Below, in pieces: positions 25,326 to 33,240 of a stretch of 64,000 nucleotides of DNA (its first letter is position 1; every line of letters starts with the position of its first letter). The notes beneath the pieces are model-generated. The model searched no databases, was not told the origin of the DNA, and worked only from the letters and a program-made list of their open reading frames with translations. The position numbers and the translations under genes were made by a program. Source of the DNA: Shewanella chilikensis (lineage in GTDB: Bacteria > Pseudomonadota > Gammaproteobacteria > Enterobacterales > Shewanellaceae); NCBI RefSeq assembly GCF_002836945.1, contig NZ_NIJM01000010.1:35175-99174 (forward strand). Direction: 5' to 3'.

Positions 25326-25666
25326 ATCGCCTCCAATCCCAACGTCTTGCGCAACGTAGAGCGCAACACTGCAACAAACTCATGCCAGGCCAACGCCAAC
25401 GCTTCACGCTGTTCCATTTCGTCAATCACCCGGTCAAGTTCAAGTGATGCAGCCCTGAATGCGTCTATCGCCAGCCCTCTCTCAATTGAGTTTGCCGGCA
25501 GCGGGGCCGCCACTTGATAGGCCACCACAGTCGCGGCATACGCCTTACCAATCACCGCCAAGGCGCCGCGCGAAAACCCGCAGCGGTTCGCCTCACGCCA
25601 AGCGTTAACGTTCTCAGCCTGCATTTGCGGGTAAATATCGAGTTCAATCAGATCAAGCTCGTCCAT
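25322..25666 (-). CDS. Phage early protein, 114 aa
   Basis: Start at 25666 (MDELDLIELDIYPQMQ) is set by AGGAGGAAGC just upstream; a longer frame to 25,744 overlaps the neighbouring gene and has an unlikely N-terminus. The product is helical (ALAVIGKAYAATVVAYQVAAPLPANSIERGLAIDAFRAASLEL) with no catalytic motif. The function is unknown. It is part of the Cro-side early operon. Confidence 0.7.
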   Translation of the reverse strand: MDELDLIELDIYPQMQAENVNAWREANRCGFSRGALAVIGKAYAATVVAYQVAAPLPANSIERGLAIDAFRAASLELDRVIDEMEQREALALAWHEFVAVLRSTLRKTLGLEAI

Positions 25667-25862
25667 GCTTCCTCCTGTTAATCCATTCAAAATCATCACG
25701 GCAATCCACATCACAAAAACGGGCCTCAGCGGCAACCGGAGCACTGCAATACAAACAGCGGCCGGTGCTTGCGGCTGTCTGCGCTGGCTTCCTTGCTTGG
25801 GCTATTGCCAGGCTGTCAAACAGCTCAGATACCCGCTGGGCTTCGTCTGCTTCGTTACTCAT
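25653..25862 (-). CDS. Small zinc-finger phage protein, 69 aa
   Basis: The C-terminal half holds a CLYCSAPVAAEARFCDVDCRDDFEW motif, that is CxxC followed by CxxxC, a small treble-clef-like zinc finger seen in many phage early proteins. The N-terminus is a helix. It overlaps the YdaT-like gene by 8 bases and the next gene by 14. Nucleic-acid binding is likely but not shown. Confidence 0.75.
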   Translation of the reverse strand: MSNEADEAQRVSELFDSLAIAQARKPAQTAASTGRCLYCSAPVAAEARFCDVDCRDDFEWINRRKHGRA

Positions 25863-26448
25863 TGGCGGTGGCTCTGCCAGCGCGAAGGAAAGAAAACTCG
25901 GCTTCCAGCAATTGAATACTGGCCTCAGTCGTCGCCCGCGATTCCCTCAGCTCACGGTGGCACTGAACAACCTGCTCGCGGGTCGGCTGCGAGCCCAGGG
26001 TAATAACCGCAATCTGGGCTTCACTGTTTTCCTTGGTGAGAATTGCCGCCACCCTGCCCGGCTCCAACTGCCCGCCAACAAGGCCTGAGTCTTCCACTAC
26101 CGTTACCCCTATCGGGCCATACACATCATTGAGGTAAGCCATACGCAAATGGGTAGGCATAGCGGCAAGCAAAGCTTGCTCAACATGAAACAGGCGTTCC
26201 GGGTTTGGATGGCACTCTTGATACTGGCCCAGCCAGCGGAAGATCTTCTGGGCATTGATCCTGGCATCGTTGTAAGGGTCATCGGTTCGCGCAAAGCTTA
26301 TCCCCTCTCTGGCCAGTGGCTGTTTCAGGCCCAGGCGATCAACAACCTCCACAACACTGGCCGCCAGTGACGCACGGCTCACCTTCGGCAACTCCAACCA
26401 GCGGTGAATGGCAACCATTAGCAGGTCAAGGCGTGATTTGTGTTTCAT
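25855..26448 (-). CDS. YdaT-like early regulatory protein
   Basis: Start at 26448 has AGGGAG upstream; the 197-residue product begins MKHKSRLDLLMVAIHRWLEL. The central ARINAQKIFRWLGQYQECHPNPERLFHVEQALLAAMPTHLRMAYL matches the pattern of Rac-prophage YdaT, in which an N-x-x-I-F/Y-R-W-L motif precedes a segment with LPxxLR. Such proteins follow the Cro/YdaS gene in lambdoid prophages and take the place of CII; several are toxic when expressed. The C-terminal 70 residues are helical. The match is by eye only. Confidence 0.65.
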   Translation of the reverse strand: MKHKSRLDLLMVAIHRWLELPKVSRASLAASVVEVVDRLGLKQPLAREGISFARTDDPYNDARINAQKIFRWLGQYQECHPNPERLFHVEQALLAAMPTHLRMAYLNDVYGPIGVTVVEDSGLVGGQLEPGRVAAILTKENSEAQIAVITLGSQPTREQVVQCHRELRESRATTEASIQLLEAEFSFLRAGRATANE

Positions 26449-26479
26449 GGCTAAACTCCCTTTTAGGTTTACCGTGTAA

Positions 26480-26674
26480 TCAAGCTGCTTGCTGCTCACT
26501 ATCATTTTGCGAATCATCAGCTATTAGCTTGCCATTGGTGATGCGTTCGAGCTGATACGCTCTAAGTTGTGGGACGTGTTCGCCCCATTGAGATACAGAA
26601 GATTTGGTAATGCCCAACGCCTTGGCTAACGCTGTAGCAGTTTCAAAATGATCAATAGCCATCGACGTTTTCAT
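26480..26674 (-). CDS. Cro/YdaS-like repressor
   Basis: A 64-residue HTH protein (FETATALAKALGITKSSVSQWGEHVPQLRAYQLERITNGKL) of the Cro/YdaS type, in which the recognition helix is KSSVSQWG. It is the first gene of the leftward early operon and divergent from the CI-like repressor, so the two should compete for the operators at 26,686-26,746. Confidence 0.88.
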   Translation of the reverse strand: MKTSMAIDHFETATALAKALGITKSSVSQWGEHVPQLRAYQLERITNGKLIADDSQNDSEQQAA

Positions 26675-26685
26675 CAGAAGCCTCC

Positions 26686-26746
26686 TTTACCATAAGTAAA
26701 ACCAAGGTTAAGACCTCTTTACTTTTTAGTCAATATAAAAGTAAAG
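26686..26746. promoter_or_regulatory. CI/Cro operator region with early leftward promoter
   Basis: TTTAC-N5-GTAAA is a perfect inverted repeat at 26,686-26,700. A second, CTTTACTTTT...AAAAGTAAAG, spans 26,717-26,746. A minus-strand promoter fits between them: TTGACT (26,728-26,733), 17-base spacer, TAACCT (26,705-26,710), so bound repressor would block it. On the plus strand a TTGACA at 26,752-26,757 with GCTAAA 17 bases on could start CI transcription almost at its ATG. Confidence 0.7.
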
Positions 26747-26782
26747 GACAATTGACAAGATGAAAGTTAAGATTGCTAAACT

Positions 26783-27475
26783 ATGATGAATGAACGAATC
26801 AAAACCAAACGAAAAGAACTAAAGCTTTCTCAAGAAGCTTTAGGAAAGCGTGTAGGTGTCACTAAAGCCACTGTATCCCAATGGGAGAACGGCATTACTT
26901 CACCTGCAGGCGAGAACATGCATAAGCTGTGTAAAGCGTTGAACGCATCATCATCATTCCTTCTATACGGTGTAGAAGAAAAGAAGAAACTCTCTTCTGA
27001 TGGTTCATTCCAAGGCGAAATTTCCACTTGGGATAACAGCACACCGCTAGATAAAGATGAAGTTGAAGTGCCCTTCTACACTGAGGTTAACCTCTCTGCG
27101 GGTAACGGCATCATTGCAGATATTGAGAACCACGGTCCTAAACTACGCTTCTCTAAATCTACCCTACGCAGTCAAGGGGTTGAACATAGTTCAGTTGCAT
27201 GTGTGAAAGTTTCCGGTAATAGCATGGAACCAGTGTTACCTAACGGTAGTACCGTGGGTATTGATACTGCCAACAAAGCCATTGTCGATGGAAAAATGTA
27301 TGCCATTAATCACGATGGCATGTTACGAGTAAAACTGCTCTATACCCTACCCGGTAACGGCTTACGCCTGCGCAGCTATAACCAAGATGAATACCCAGAT
27401 GAAAGTTATAACGGTGATCAAGCAAAAGTGATCACCGTTATTGGTCGAGTATTTTGGTATTCCGTATTATTGTAA
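26783..27475 (+). CDS. CI-like prophage repressor with S24 peptidase domain
   Basis: This 230-residue protein has an N-terminal XRE HTH (LSQEALGKRVGVTKATVSQWENGITSP, residues 14-40) and a C-terminal LexA/S24 autoprotease: the nucleophile region VSGNSMEPVLPNGSTVGID and the lysine in VDGKMYAINHDGMLRVKLL. The cleavage site would be an Ala-Gly-type bond in the linker; NLSAGNGI near residue 100 is a candidate. It should keep lysogeny and respond to RecA after DNA damage. No ribosome site precedes the ATG; a leaderless message as for lambda cI is possible. It is followed head-to-tail by an oppositely oriented accessory gene. Confidence 0.93.
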   Translation: MMNERIKTKRKELKLSQEALGKRVGVTKATVSQWENGITSPAGENMHKLCKALNASSSFLLYGVEEKKKLSSDGSFQGEISTWDNSTPLDKDEVEVPFYTEVNLSAGNGIIADIENHGPKLRFSKSTLRSQGVEHSSVACVKVSGNSMEPVLPNGSTVGIDTANKAIVDGKMYAINHDGMLRVKLLYTLPGNGLRLRSYNQDEYPDESYNGDQAKVITVIGRVFWYSVLL

Positions 27476-27480
27476 TTTCA

Positions 27481-29358
27481 TTATTTTATCTTTCTTTTCT
27501 TATATCTACTAACTGCAACCTTTCTTGCATACATATTCATTTTTTTTGCATTAACTAATGATATAATTGTTAGTATCGCACTCCAAGCATACGCAAGTTT
27601 CGTGAATAGCGAATCAGATTCAGACTGAAATAAAAGTGGTAAAAATATCACCACCAATAATAAAATTACCATTAGCAAAATAATAGAAAAATGAGTCATA
27701 AATGCATTTTTTTTATGAGGTTTTAAAAGCAGTTGCTTTTTCTCGTAAGTTTCACGAAAATATTTTTTCTTAAACTCCTCTCCTTGAATAGCTTTAGCTT
27801 CTAATTCTTGTCTACTCCTAATTACATCATTTATGTATTTATCAGATAAGAAATCTGAAGATAAATATGAAGTGTCGTTTGAAACATCATCTGGATTTGT
27901 CGGTACGTTTCTTATCTCAGCATATAAATAAGCTAAATTTTCGCTATTAAGCTTTCCATCCTTATACTGTTCAGACATATCGGAGTATACTTTAGATACA
28001 GATTTGCTGAGTATGGATGACAATACTATCTTGGCTTTAATATATGGATCGAATGAGGCTGGTTTGACAACATCCCCACCAAACCCTTTATTTAACTTGA
28101 ACCATAATCTTTCAGTAAGAAAATCCAAATCAGTTGCAAATGGTATATTTCCGTTCCCCTCAAATACACCATCTGCGAACGCCAATGAAAGAGACAAACT
28201 ACTACCAGTAAGGAATATTGCTGACACCTTGTCTATACCAATATTATTCCCCTTTCTGAGAACATTGATCTTTGTAAATATTTTCAATATCTCTGAAATC
28301 TCATTTTCTATATCGGAGCCATCTTTTTTACTGTCTCCATAATCATTCCCCAATTTAGATATAAGCTCTTGATTTTCTATGTTATATTCATGAGATTCGT
28401 AATAATCACGAGCATCATCTTTGACAATGCCTAGACCTTTGATCTCACTCATGAAAATTGCTTTTTTTTGTTTAACATCACTAGCATACCTACAACCGTG
28501 AATAATTTTCAACATTGCAGTTTTTGATGGATCTGGTCTCACGTGACCTTCAACTATCTTTTGTGCAGCGTAGAAAAAGCTGATAATTTCTTGTTCTGTT
28601 TCTTCAAAATATTTTAAAGTTATCTTTCCGCCTTTCCTCTTTCTATTTGCTTCTCTTATCAGACTATGGAAATCGTTAAAAAGCCTTTTATACAATTCAC
28701 CGTTAAGCCCTACTGCACTTAGCATAATTTCAGTGTCAAGGTAAATAGCAGTATCATTACGCCAGACACCTAAAGTGCTAATATCTGGAGAATATCTAAT
28801 CCCTGTGTATAAAACTAATCCTTCTTCTATTTGATGTATTACATCCAGCATATCCTTATCCGCGTGATTTACTATATACCCTGCGATCATTTTTTTATTT
28901 TTACTAGCTTTTTCAGGTCTAAGTAAATAATCTTCAAAATCTCGGATAAGTTCATCCCTGTCAACAGAATAACTTCCACTTCCAGAACAAAACTGATACA
29001 AGTTTTCTATCAGCTTCAAGTATTTTTCTTTTGACTCGTCGAATTGTTTTTTCTTATCGTTATCGATTCCTATTTTAGGAGTGACAATATATACACCACG
29101 TTCTAAAGTTAATTCACCAGTTTTAACAAACCTATTTCTTAAGCAACTTTTAATTATGGCCTCTGGGATACCGAAGTTGAACTCTTGTTCAAAGTAACTA
29201 ACACATTCAATTGCTGAAAAACTTCTAAGTGCTTTAGTTTTAATAATATAAGTTATAAATTCTTTCAGAGTGACATAAATGTCTTTTTTATCATCGTAAA
29301 GACCTCTAAATACCGCCGCTGATGATAACAATTTCGTATCTGCTGTGGTTAGTTCCAT
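27481..29358 (-). CDS. PIN-like domain protein with two C-terminal membrane segments, 625 aa
   Basis: An unusual AT-rich gene beside the repressor, convergent with it. The N-terminal 95 residues look winged-helix-like (LRSFSAIECVSYFEQEF; GELTLERGVYIVTP). The centre has PIN-type features: TAIYLDTEIMLSA (about 206-218) with the first acidic site, glutamates in KYFEETEQEII, then IFLTGSSLSL and the acidic pair in IPFATDLDFLTERLW. Two transmembrane helices follow (IILLMVILLLVVIFLPLL and LAYAWSAILTIISLV) and a basic tail (YKKRKIK). A membrane-anchored RNase in a lysogenic-conversion position suggests superinfection exclusion. I know no named family; the PIN call is by pattern. Confidence 0.7.
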   Translation of the reverse strand: MELTTADTKLLSSAAVFRGLYDDKKDIYVTLKEFITYIIKTKALRSFSAIECVSYFEQEFNFGIPEAIIKSCLRNRFVKTGELTLERGVYIVTPKIGIDNDKKKQFDESKEKYLKLIENLYQFCSGSGSYSVDRDELIRDFEDYLLRPEKASKNKKMIAGYIVNHADKDMLDVIHQIEEGLVLYTGIRYSPDISTLGVWRNDTAIYLDTEIMLSAVGLNGELYKRLFNDFHSLIREANRKRKGGKITLKYFEETEQEIISFFYAAQKIVEGHVRPDPSKTAMLKIIHGCRYASDVKQKKAIFMSEIKGLGIVKDDARDYYESHEYNIENQELISKLGNDYGDSKKDGSDIENEISEILKIFTKINVLRKGNNIGIDKVSAIFLTGSSLSLSLAFADGVFEGNGNIPFATDLDFLTERLWFKLNKGFGGDVVKPASFDPYIKAKIVLSSILSKSVSKVYSDMSEQYKDGKLNSENLAYLYAEIRNVPTNPDDVSNDTSYLSSDFLSDKYINDVIRSRQELEAKAIQGEEFKKKYFRETYEKKQLLLKPHKKNAFMTHFSIILLMVILLLVVIFLPLLFQSESDSLFTKLAYAWSAILTIISLVNAKKMNMYARKVAVSRYKKRKIK

Positions 29359-29458
29359 CCCTCAACCCTTTTCCAAATCAAAAATCAACTTTCCAATAGC
29401 TTACCCATTGAAAAATCATAGTAAATCAAACTCTATTAGTAATTACCCAAAATTTCAC

Positions 29459-29514
29459 TTGCACGAGAAGTCAAGTTGTCTTAACTTAAGTAAACAAAAC
29501 TTAACTCAAGTAAA
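29459..29514 (+). promoter_or_regulatory. Promoter/operator of the plus-strand early operon
   Basis: TTGCAC at 29,459-29,464, a 17-base spacer and TAACTT at 29,482-29,487 form a plausible promoter. Its -10 box lies inside the first of two 15-bp direct repeats (CTTAACTTAAGTAAA at 29,480 and CTTAACTCAAGTAAA at 29,500). The repeats share GTAAA-type half-sites with the operators near Cro, so the same repressor may control both early operons. Confidence 0.55.
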
Positions 29515-29518
29515 AAAA

Positions 29519-29845
29519 ATGCCAATTCTGACCACCAACCCAAGCACCGCAAAGGAACGCGCCGAACACCGCTTGTTAGTGTCACTGCGCTTCGCCTGCT
29601 TGATGACCAAGCACAGCAATCCAATGGACTGCCCACGGGTAAAGCAACGTGTGGCAGAGTTGGAGCGTTACCTCTACCAACACCATCCAAGCCAACGGTT
29701 CGACCAGGTATATGTCGATTGCGCTGGCGAGCTTGGTGAAAGCTTTGCCCTTCGGGTACACAGCCAAAACTACCAAGCCACTATCTGGCGCAGCCATCAT
29801 CATGCTGCCGCTATCACACCGCTGTTTAGCAACGCTATTGCGTAG
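29519..29845 (+). CDS. Phage early protein, 108 aa
   Basis: ATG at 29519 (MPILTTNPSTAKERAEHRLL) chosen because the region upstream is promoter-like and AT-rich, though the frame stays open to 29,345. No ribosome site is visible. The product has a helical N-terminus and a beta C-terminus (FDQVYVDCAGELGESFALRVHSQNYQATIW). It is the first gene of the rightward early operon. The function is unknown. Confidence 0.65.
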   Translation: MPILTTNPSTAKERAEHRLLVSLRFACLMTKHSNPMDCPRVKQRVAELERYLYQHHPSQRFDQVYVDCAGELGESFALRVHSQNYQATIWRSHHHAAAITPLFSNAIA

Positions 29846-29854
29846 GAGGCCGAC

Positions 29855-30226
29855 ATGGACTGCCAATCAACTCGCACCCGCACTGCCCGTAAACCGCACC
29901 AATGTTGTGAGTGCCACAGCACCATCAACCAGGGCGAGCAATATGCCTTTACCTCAGGTGTATGGAACGGCGAACCCGCCAGTTTTAAAACATGCCACAA
30001 CTGTTGGGAAATACTCGCACAAACATCACGTTATGTGAATTTAACAGCAAGTGAATGTGATGACTATCCCTACTTTGGTGGATTAGTTCAATGGTTTGAT
30101 AACCGCATTACCTGCGACTTCCAAGGCGAGGCCTTTGTTTTGGAAATGGCCGAGGCCATCCAAGTGCCGCCACAGCAGTTAGCCACCCTACTCTGCATTG
30201 AGTTAACCAAGGAGGCAGCGGCATGA
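29855..30226 (+). CDS. Zinc-binding phage protein, 123 aa
   Basis: The N-terminal RKPHQCCECHSTINQGEQYAFTSGVWNGEPASFKTCHNCWE contains CxxC ... CxxC and matches a widespread phage protein pattern in which a treated zinc ribbon precedes a helical C-terminus. The role is unknown; protein or nucleic-acid contact is likely. Its last codons (KEAAA) are built from the AGGAGG site of the next gene. Confidence 0.8.
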   Translation: MDCQSTRTRTARKPHQCCECHSTINQGEQYAFTSGVWNGEPASFKTCHNCWEILAQTSRYVNLTASECDDYPYFGGLVQWFDNRITCDFQGEAFVLEMAEAIQVPPQQLATLLCIELTKEAAA

Positions 30227-30456
30227 AGGAATCATGGATTTCAGTGTGGTGGGTCGCACTAATCAATGGCATTTGGATTATCGCGGATCTTATCGCTCAG
30301 CGCTTTAATAGCTCGCTCATATTCAACTTGAAGGCTTCTGATCTTGTTGCGATTGCGGCGGCGTTCTTGTGCTTCTTCTATGCACTGTATGTACTGCGCA
30401 TGATCCTTACGCATGGAAAGAATCAGGATGCCTGTAAACACCAAAATAAAGATTAA
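30223..30456 (+). CDS. Possible small membrane protein, 77 aa
   Basis: Starts in an ATGA overlap behind AAGGAGG, like the other genes of this operon. The product would have two hydrophobic segments (ISVWWVALINGIWIIADLI and LVAIAAAFLCFFYALYVLRMI). However, most of it overlaps, in antisense, a minus-strand gene with better protein character (30,259-30,603). The hydrophobicity may simply mirror the charged tail of that gene. Low confidence. Confidence 0.35.
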   Translation: MKESWISVWWVALINGIWIIADLIAQRFNSSLIFNLKASDLVAIAAAFLCFFYALYVLRMILTHGKNQDACKHQNKD

Positions 30457-30603
30457 GACGATAAGTACAACGGCTGTTTCATAGTCGCCGCTTAGTACCT
30501 TTTGCCAAAGGGCAATTCCAAAGAGCAATGGCCCGACAGCAAGAATTGTAAAAGGATATCGCCGTTTGAAATGACGGTAAGCATTTTTAAGTTTGCGCAG
30601 CAT
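30259..30603 (-). CDS. Antisense membrane protein with charged C-terminal tail, 114 aa
   Basis: Minus-strand frame from ATG 30603 (MLRKLKNAYRHFKRR...). It has a basic N-terminus, two membrane helices (TILAVGPLLFGIALW and AVVLIVLIFILVFTGILIL) and a long charged, coiled-coil-like tail (KDHAQYIQCIEEAQERRRNRNK). It fills what would otherwise be a 230-base gap in the rightward operon. The ribosome site is poor (AGG touching the ATG). I prefer it over the overlapping plus-strand frame. It may be a small exclusion or moron gene; no family was recognised. Confidence 0.55.
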   Translation of the reverse strand: MLRKLKNAYRHFKRRYPFTILAVGPLLFGIALWQKVLSGDYETAVVLIVLIFILVFTGILILSMRKDHAQYIQCIEEAQERRRNRNKIRSLQVEYERAIKALSDKIRDNPNAID

Positions 30604-30688
30604 CCTGTTGCTCAATTTGTAGGCTGATTGAACGGAATGTAACACGATACTGGCGCGGTATAACAGTTCGGTTTGAGGGCATATATCG

Positions 30689-30892
30689 ATGAATACAGAG
30701 CAACAACACAAGTGTAATGCACACGGGCAACGGCCAACGACGTTAGTGCTTTGGTCTGGTTTCGTCGAACAAAAAATTGAAACAGCCAAGTGGATGATGC
30801 GTAACTACGGCAATGCGCCATTCTGGCAAAACGAGATCAACAAGTGGGAATGCATACGCACCCAGCTAATTGCAAAAGGAGAGGCAGCATGA
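30689..30892 (+). CDS. Phage early protein, 67 aa
   Basis: A short helical product (MNTEQQHKCNAHGQRPTTLVLWSGFVEQKIETAKWMMRNYGN...) ending KGEAA from the ribosome site of the next gene. The overlap with the next ATG by four bases supports translation. The pattern resembles small phage proteins of unknown function. Confidence 0.65.
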   Translation: MNTEQQHKCNAHGQRPTTLVLWSGFVEQKIETAKWMMRNYGNAPFWQNEINKWECIRTQLIAKGEAA

Positions 30893-31395
30893 ATACCATC
30901 AAACCAACACCAGTTGTTCGCGATGACTACGGCTATTGGACACATCCCGATTTACCTGTGTGGGATGAAGGCACCACGAGAGAACAAATTGACGCTTGGG
31001 CTAAAGAGAACAACGGCACAATCGTTGTTGAGTGGATGGATGGTGACGCCCCAGAAGAAGTGGCTGACCGTTACTTTGAAGTTGGCGAAGCTGATTGCAG
31101 TTATTGGTATCCGCACTGCTCCAAAGCCGGCAACTTCTTGCTGAGCATTCACGACACCGAAGATGGCCCAATTGCCATGTTCTTTGTGCCGACTCCATCT
31201 CAAGCTGAACTTGATGCTATCGCTGAGCTCGATAGTAAGTTTAATGAGCTGGCAAAAGCCGCTTCTGATTTAGTAGCCGCCAGTTCCAAGCTATCAAACG
31301 CTTCAAATGCAGAAGAAGCCGAAGTTGCCACCGAGGTTATGGCTGAATCGCAAGCGCGTATCGACGCCCTAGTCAAAGCCAAGGAGGCAGCATGA
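30889..31395 (+). CDS. Phage early protein, 168 aa
   Basis: ATG at 30889 in an ATGA overlap after GGAGAGGCAGC. The N-terminal half (YGYWTHPDLPVWDEGTTREQIDAWAKENN; EEVADRYFEVGEADCSYWYP) resembles a protein found in many proteobacterial phages. The C-terminal 60 residues are an Ala/Ser/Glu-rich helix, probably a coiled coil (NELAKAASDLVAASSKL). The function is unknown. A longer frame to 30,844 is not supported. Confidence 0.75.
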   Translation: MNTIKPTPVVRDDYGYWTHPDLPVWDEGTTREQIDAWAKENNGTIVVEWMDGDAPEEVADRYFEVGEADCSYWYPHCSKAGNFLLSIHDTEDGPIAMFFVPTPSQAELDAIAELDSKFNELAKAASDLVAASSKLSNASNAEEAEVATEVMAESQARIDALVKAKEAA

Positions 31396-32036
31396 GACAA
31401 CGCCCGATTATCTTCAACACTGAAATGGTGCGAGCCATCCTAGAGGGTAGAAAGACCCAGACGCGCAGAACGCTTACCGCTAAGCAGTTGGGTCTGTTTG
31501 AATGCGCGGCATCTATCGGAGAATGTCACAATCTTGATGGTGAAATAAATATTAAAAGCATGGGGTACTACCGCCAGTTTTGCCCGCTTGGCCAAGTCGG
31601 CGACCAGCTTTGGGTGCGTGAGACTTTTGCGGTAGTTCCGAGAACAGCATACGCACACAGCGATGGTGTGACTCAAATAAAAAGCCCAATAGATAAAGAC
31701 AAAGCATCTATTTATAAGGCTGATTGGTGCAGGTCTGAAGGTGGAATCAGATGGAAGCCATCCATTCACATGCCGCGCAGTGCCTGCCGAATCATCCTTG
31801 AAATCACAAATGTTCGCGTTGAACGGTTGCAGGATATCAGTGAACAAGATGCTTGTGCAGAGGGCTGTGATTATCCAGAAGTAGAGGGTATGGGATGGAA
31901 ATTTAAACCATCGTTCAACTTTAAATTTTTATGGAAAAAAATCTACGGACAAGAATCACTAGATGCTAATCCTTGGGTATGGGTAATCGAGTTCAAGGTG
32001 TTGACAACCAACGGTGTCATTGGGGAGGCAGCATGA
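31392..32036 (+). CDS. ASCH-like phage protein, 214 aa
   Basis: Opens RQRPIIFNTEMVRAILEGRKTQTRRTL, the typical start of phage ASCH/PUA-like proteins. LGQVGDQLWVRETFAVVPR and the C-terminal ANPWVWVIEFKVL follow, both also typical of the group. ASCH domains are thought to bind RNA or modified nucleic acid. It is preceded by an exact GGAGGCAGCATGA junction. The specific phage role is unknown. Confidence 0.78.
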   Translation: MRQRPIIFNTEMVRAILEGRKTQTRRTLTAKQLGLFECAASIGECHNLDGEINIKSMGYYRQFCPLGQVGDQLWVRETFAVVPRTAYAHSDGVTQIKSPIDKDKASIYKADWCRSEGGIRWKPSIHMPRSACRIILEITNVRVERLQDISEQDACAEGCDYPEVEGMGWKFKPSFNFKFLWKKIYGQESLDANPWVWVIEFKVLTTNGVIGEAA

Positions 32037-32329
32037 AGCACCTCATCCCCGGTATGGAAAGCCAAGAGCGCTTTGATCTGCTAATTAGCTTCACCGATAT
32101 CACATCAGAGCCAATGATCAGCGCCTTGCAGGATCACTATGTGAAGGGGCACCCGGCCAGCGTGGCCGCCAAAATTAACGGCATAGACCCCGGCAACTTA
32201 AGCACTAACCAGAAATCAATGGAACAAGTTGCCGCCCGCATCGAGCGCGTGAAGGAGATCGACTGGCAGCGCTTTGGCTACAAAGCAACGAATAGTTGTG
32301 GGTTAACCAACAAGGAGGCGGCTCGATGA
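32033..32329 (+). CDS. PapB-like (adhesin-regulator family) DNA-binding protein, 98 aa
   Basis: ATG at 32033 in an exact GGAGGCAGCATGA junction. The pattern FDLLISFTDITSEPMISALQDHYVKGHPASVAAKINGIDPGNLSTNQKSMEQV matches the PapB/FaeB-type regulator fold, where an ALxDxxVxG helix leads into an HTH. Here it probably regulates early phage genes. The call is by pattern; a non-regulatory HTH role is possible. Confidence 0.65.
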   Translation: MKHLIPGMESQERFDLLISFTDITSEPMISALQDHYVKGHPASVAAKINGIDPGNLSTNQKSMEQVAARIERVKEIDWQRFGYKATNSCGLTNKEAAR

Positions 32330-32973
32330 GTTACCAAATTATCTATGCCGACCCTGCCTGGAAGTTCAACGACAAGAACCAGAACGGCAACCGAGGCGCC
32401 AGCTGTAAGTATGACGTTATGAGCCTTGAGCATATGAAGGCCATGCCGGTTGCTGATATGGCAGCGGCTGATTGCACCCTGTTCATGTGGCACGTTCCCG
32501 CCATGCCATTGGAAGCACTGGAAGTGGTAAAGGCTTGGGGGTTCACCCTTAAGACCATGAAGGCATTCACCTGGGTAAAGCTGAACAAACGCTTTTTCAA
32601 CAACCTGCAACGTGAATTTAGAGTCAACCAGATTGACCTGCAAACCATGCCGGAAGAACAACTGCTGCAGTTGCTGATGGCCGCCACCAAGATAGGCCTC
32701 GGGCACTGGACCCGTGGCAACACTGAGGATTGCCTGATTGCTGTTAAGGGTAAACCCAAGCGCCAGGGCAAAGGTGTGCGGCAACTCATTATCGAACCGA
32801 TACGCGAGCACTCACGGAAACCGGATTGCACCAGAGACCGCATTGTTGAACTCATGGGTGATCTGCCGCGGGTCGAGTTGTTCGCCCGTCAAAATCACCC
32901 AGGGTGGCATGCATGGGGTAACGAAGTTGAGCACTCAATCCCATTACTCACTGCCGGCAACAAAGCCGCTTAA
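32326..32973 (+). CDS. MT-A70 family adenine methyltransferase
   Basis: This 215-residue product opens YQIIYADPAWKFND, containing the DPAW variant of the DPPW catalytic motif. LFMWHVPAMPLEALEVVKAWGF follows, then GHWTRGNTEDCLIAVKGKP and a C-terminal SAM-fold end (RDRIVELMGDLPRVELFARQNHPGWHAWGNE). These are the usual elements of phage MT-A70 enzymes, which make N6-methyladenine in DNA. It could protect phage DNA from host restriction or alter gene expression. The start is coupled to the previous gene by an ATGA overlap. Confidence 0.9.
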   Translation: MSYQIIYADPAWKFNDKNQNGNRGASCKYDVMSLEHMKAMPVADMAAADCTLFMWHVPAMPLEALEVVKAWGFTLKTMKAFTWVKLNKRFFNNLQREFRVNQIDLQTMPEEQLLQLLMAATKIGLGHWTRGNTEDCLIAVKGKPKRQGKGVRQLIIEPIREHSRKPDCTRDRIVELMGDLPRVELFARQNHPGWHAWGNEVEHSIPLLTAGNKAA

Positions 32974-32982
32974 GGAGACTAT

Positions 32983-33240
32983 ATGGACCAGATAGCAGAA
33001 CTCTACAAACAAGGCCTGAGCTTTGAACGAGTAGCCGCTGAACTGCAGTTGCCTGTTCATAGAGTAAAACGCCACCTGCAAAGCTTGGGGATCACCCGCT
33101 CACGTATCGAGGCGGTGGCCATGGCAAACAAGCAGCAAGAGCAACGGCTGAGTTACTTGGATATTGCAGAACGAAAGGAGGCGGCCCCTTATGCCCGCTT
33201 CCTGCATCAAATGGATCAATTGAGGAGGAAGGCAGCATGA
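32983..33240 (+). CDS. Small HTH phage protein, 85 aa
   Basis: The N-terminus (IAELYKQGLSFERVAAELQLPVHRVKRHLQSLGITRSRIE) is a resolvase-like helix-turn-helix. An AAGGAG site lies before the ATG. The internal segment ERKEAAPYARF contains a copy of the KEAA junction that ends many neighbouring genes, which hints that two former genes were joined. The product ends in an ATGA overlap with the next gene. Confidence 0.7.
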   Translation: MDQIAELYKQGLSFERVAAELQLPVHRVKRHLQSLGITRSRIEAVAMANKQQEQRLSYLDIAERKEAAPYARFLHQMDQLRRKAA

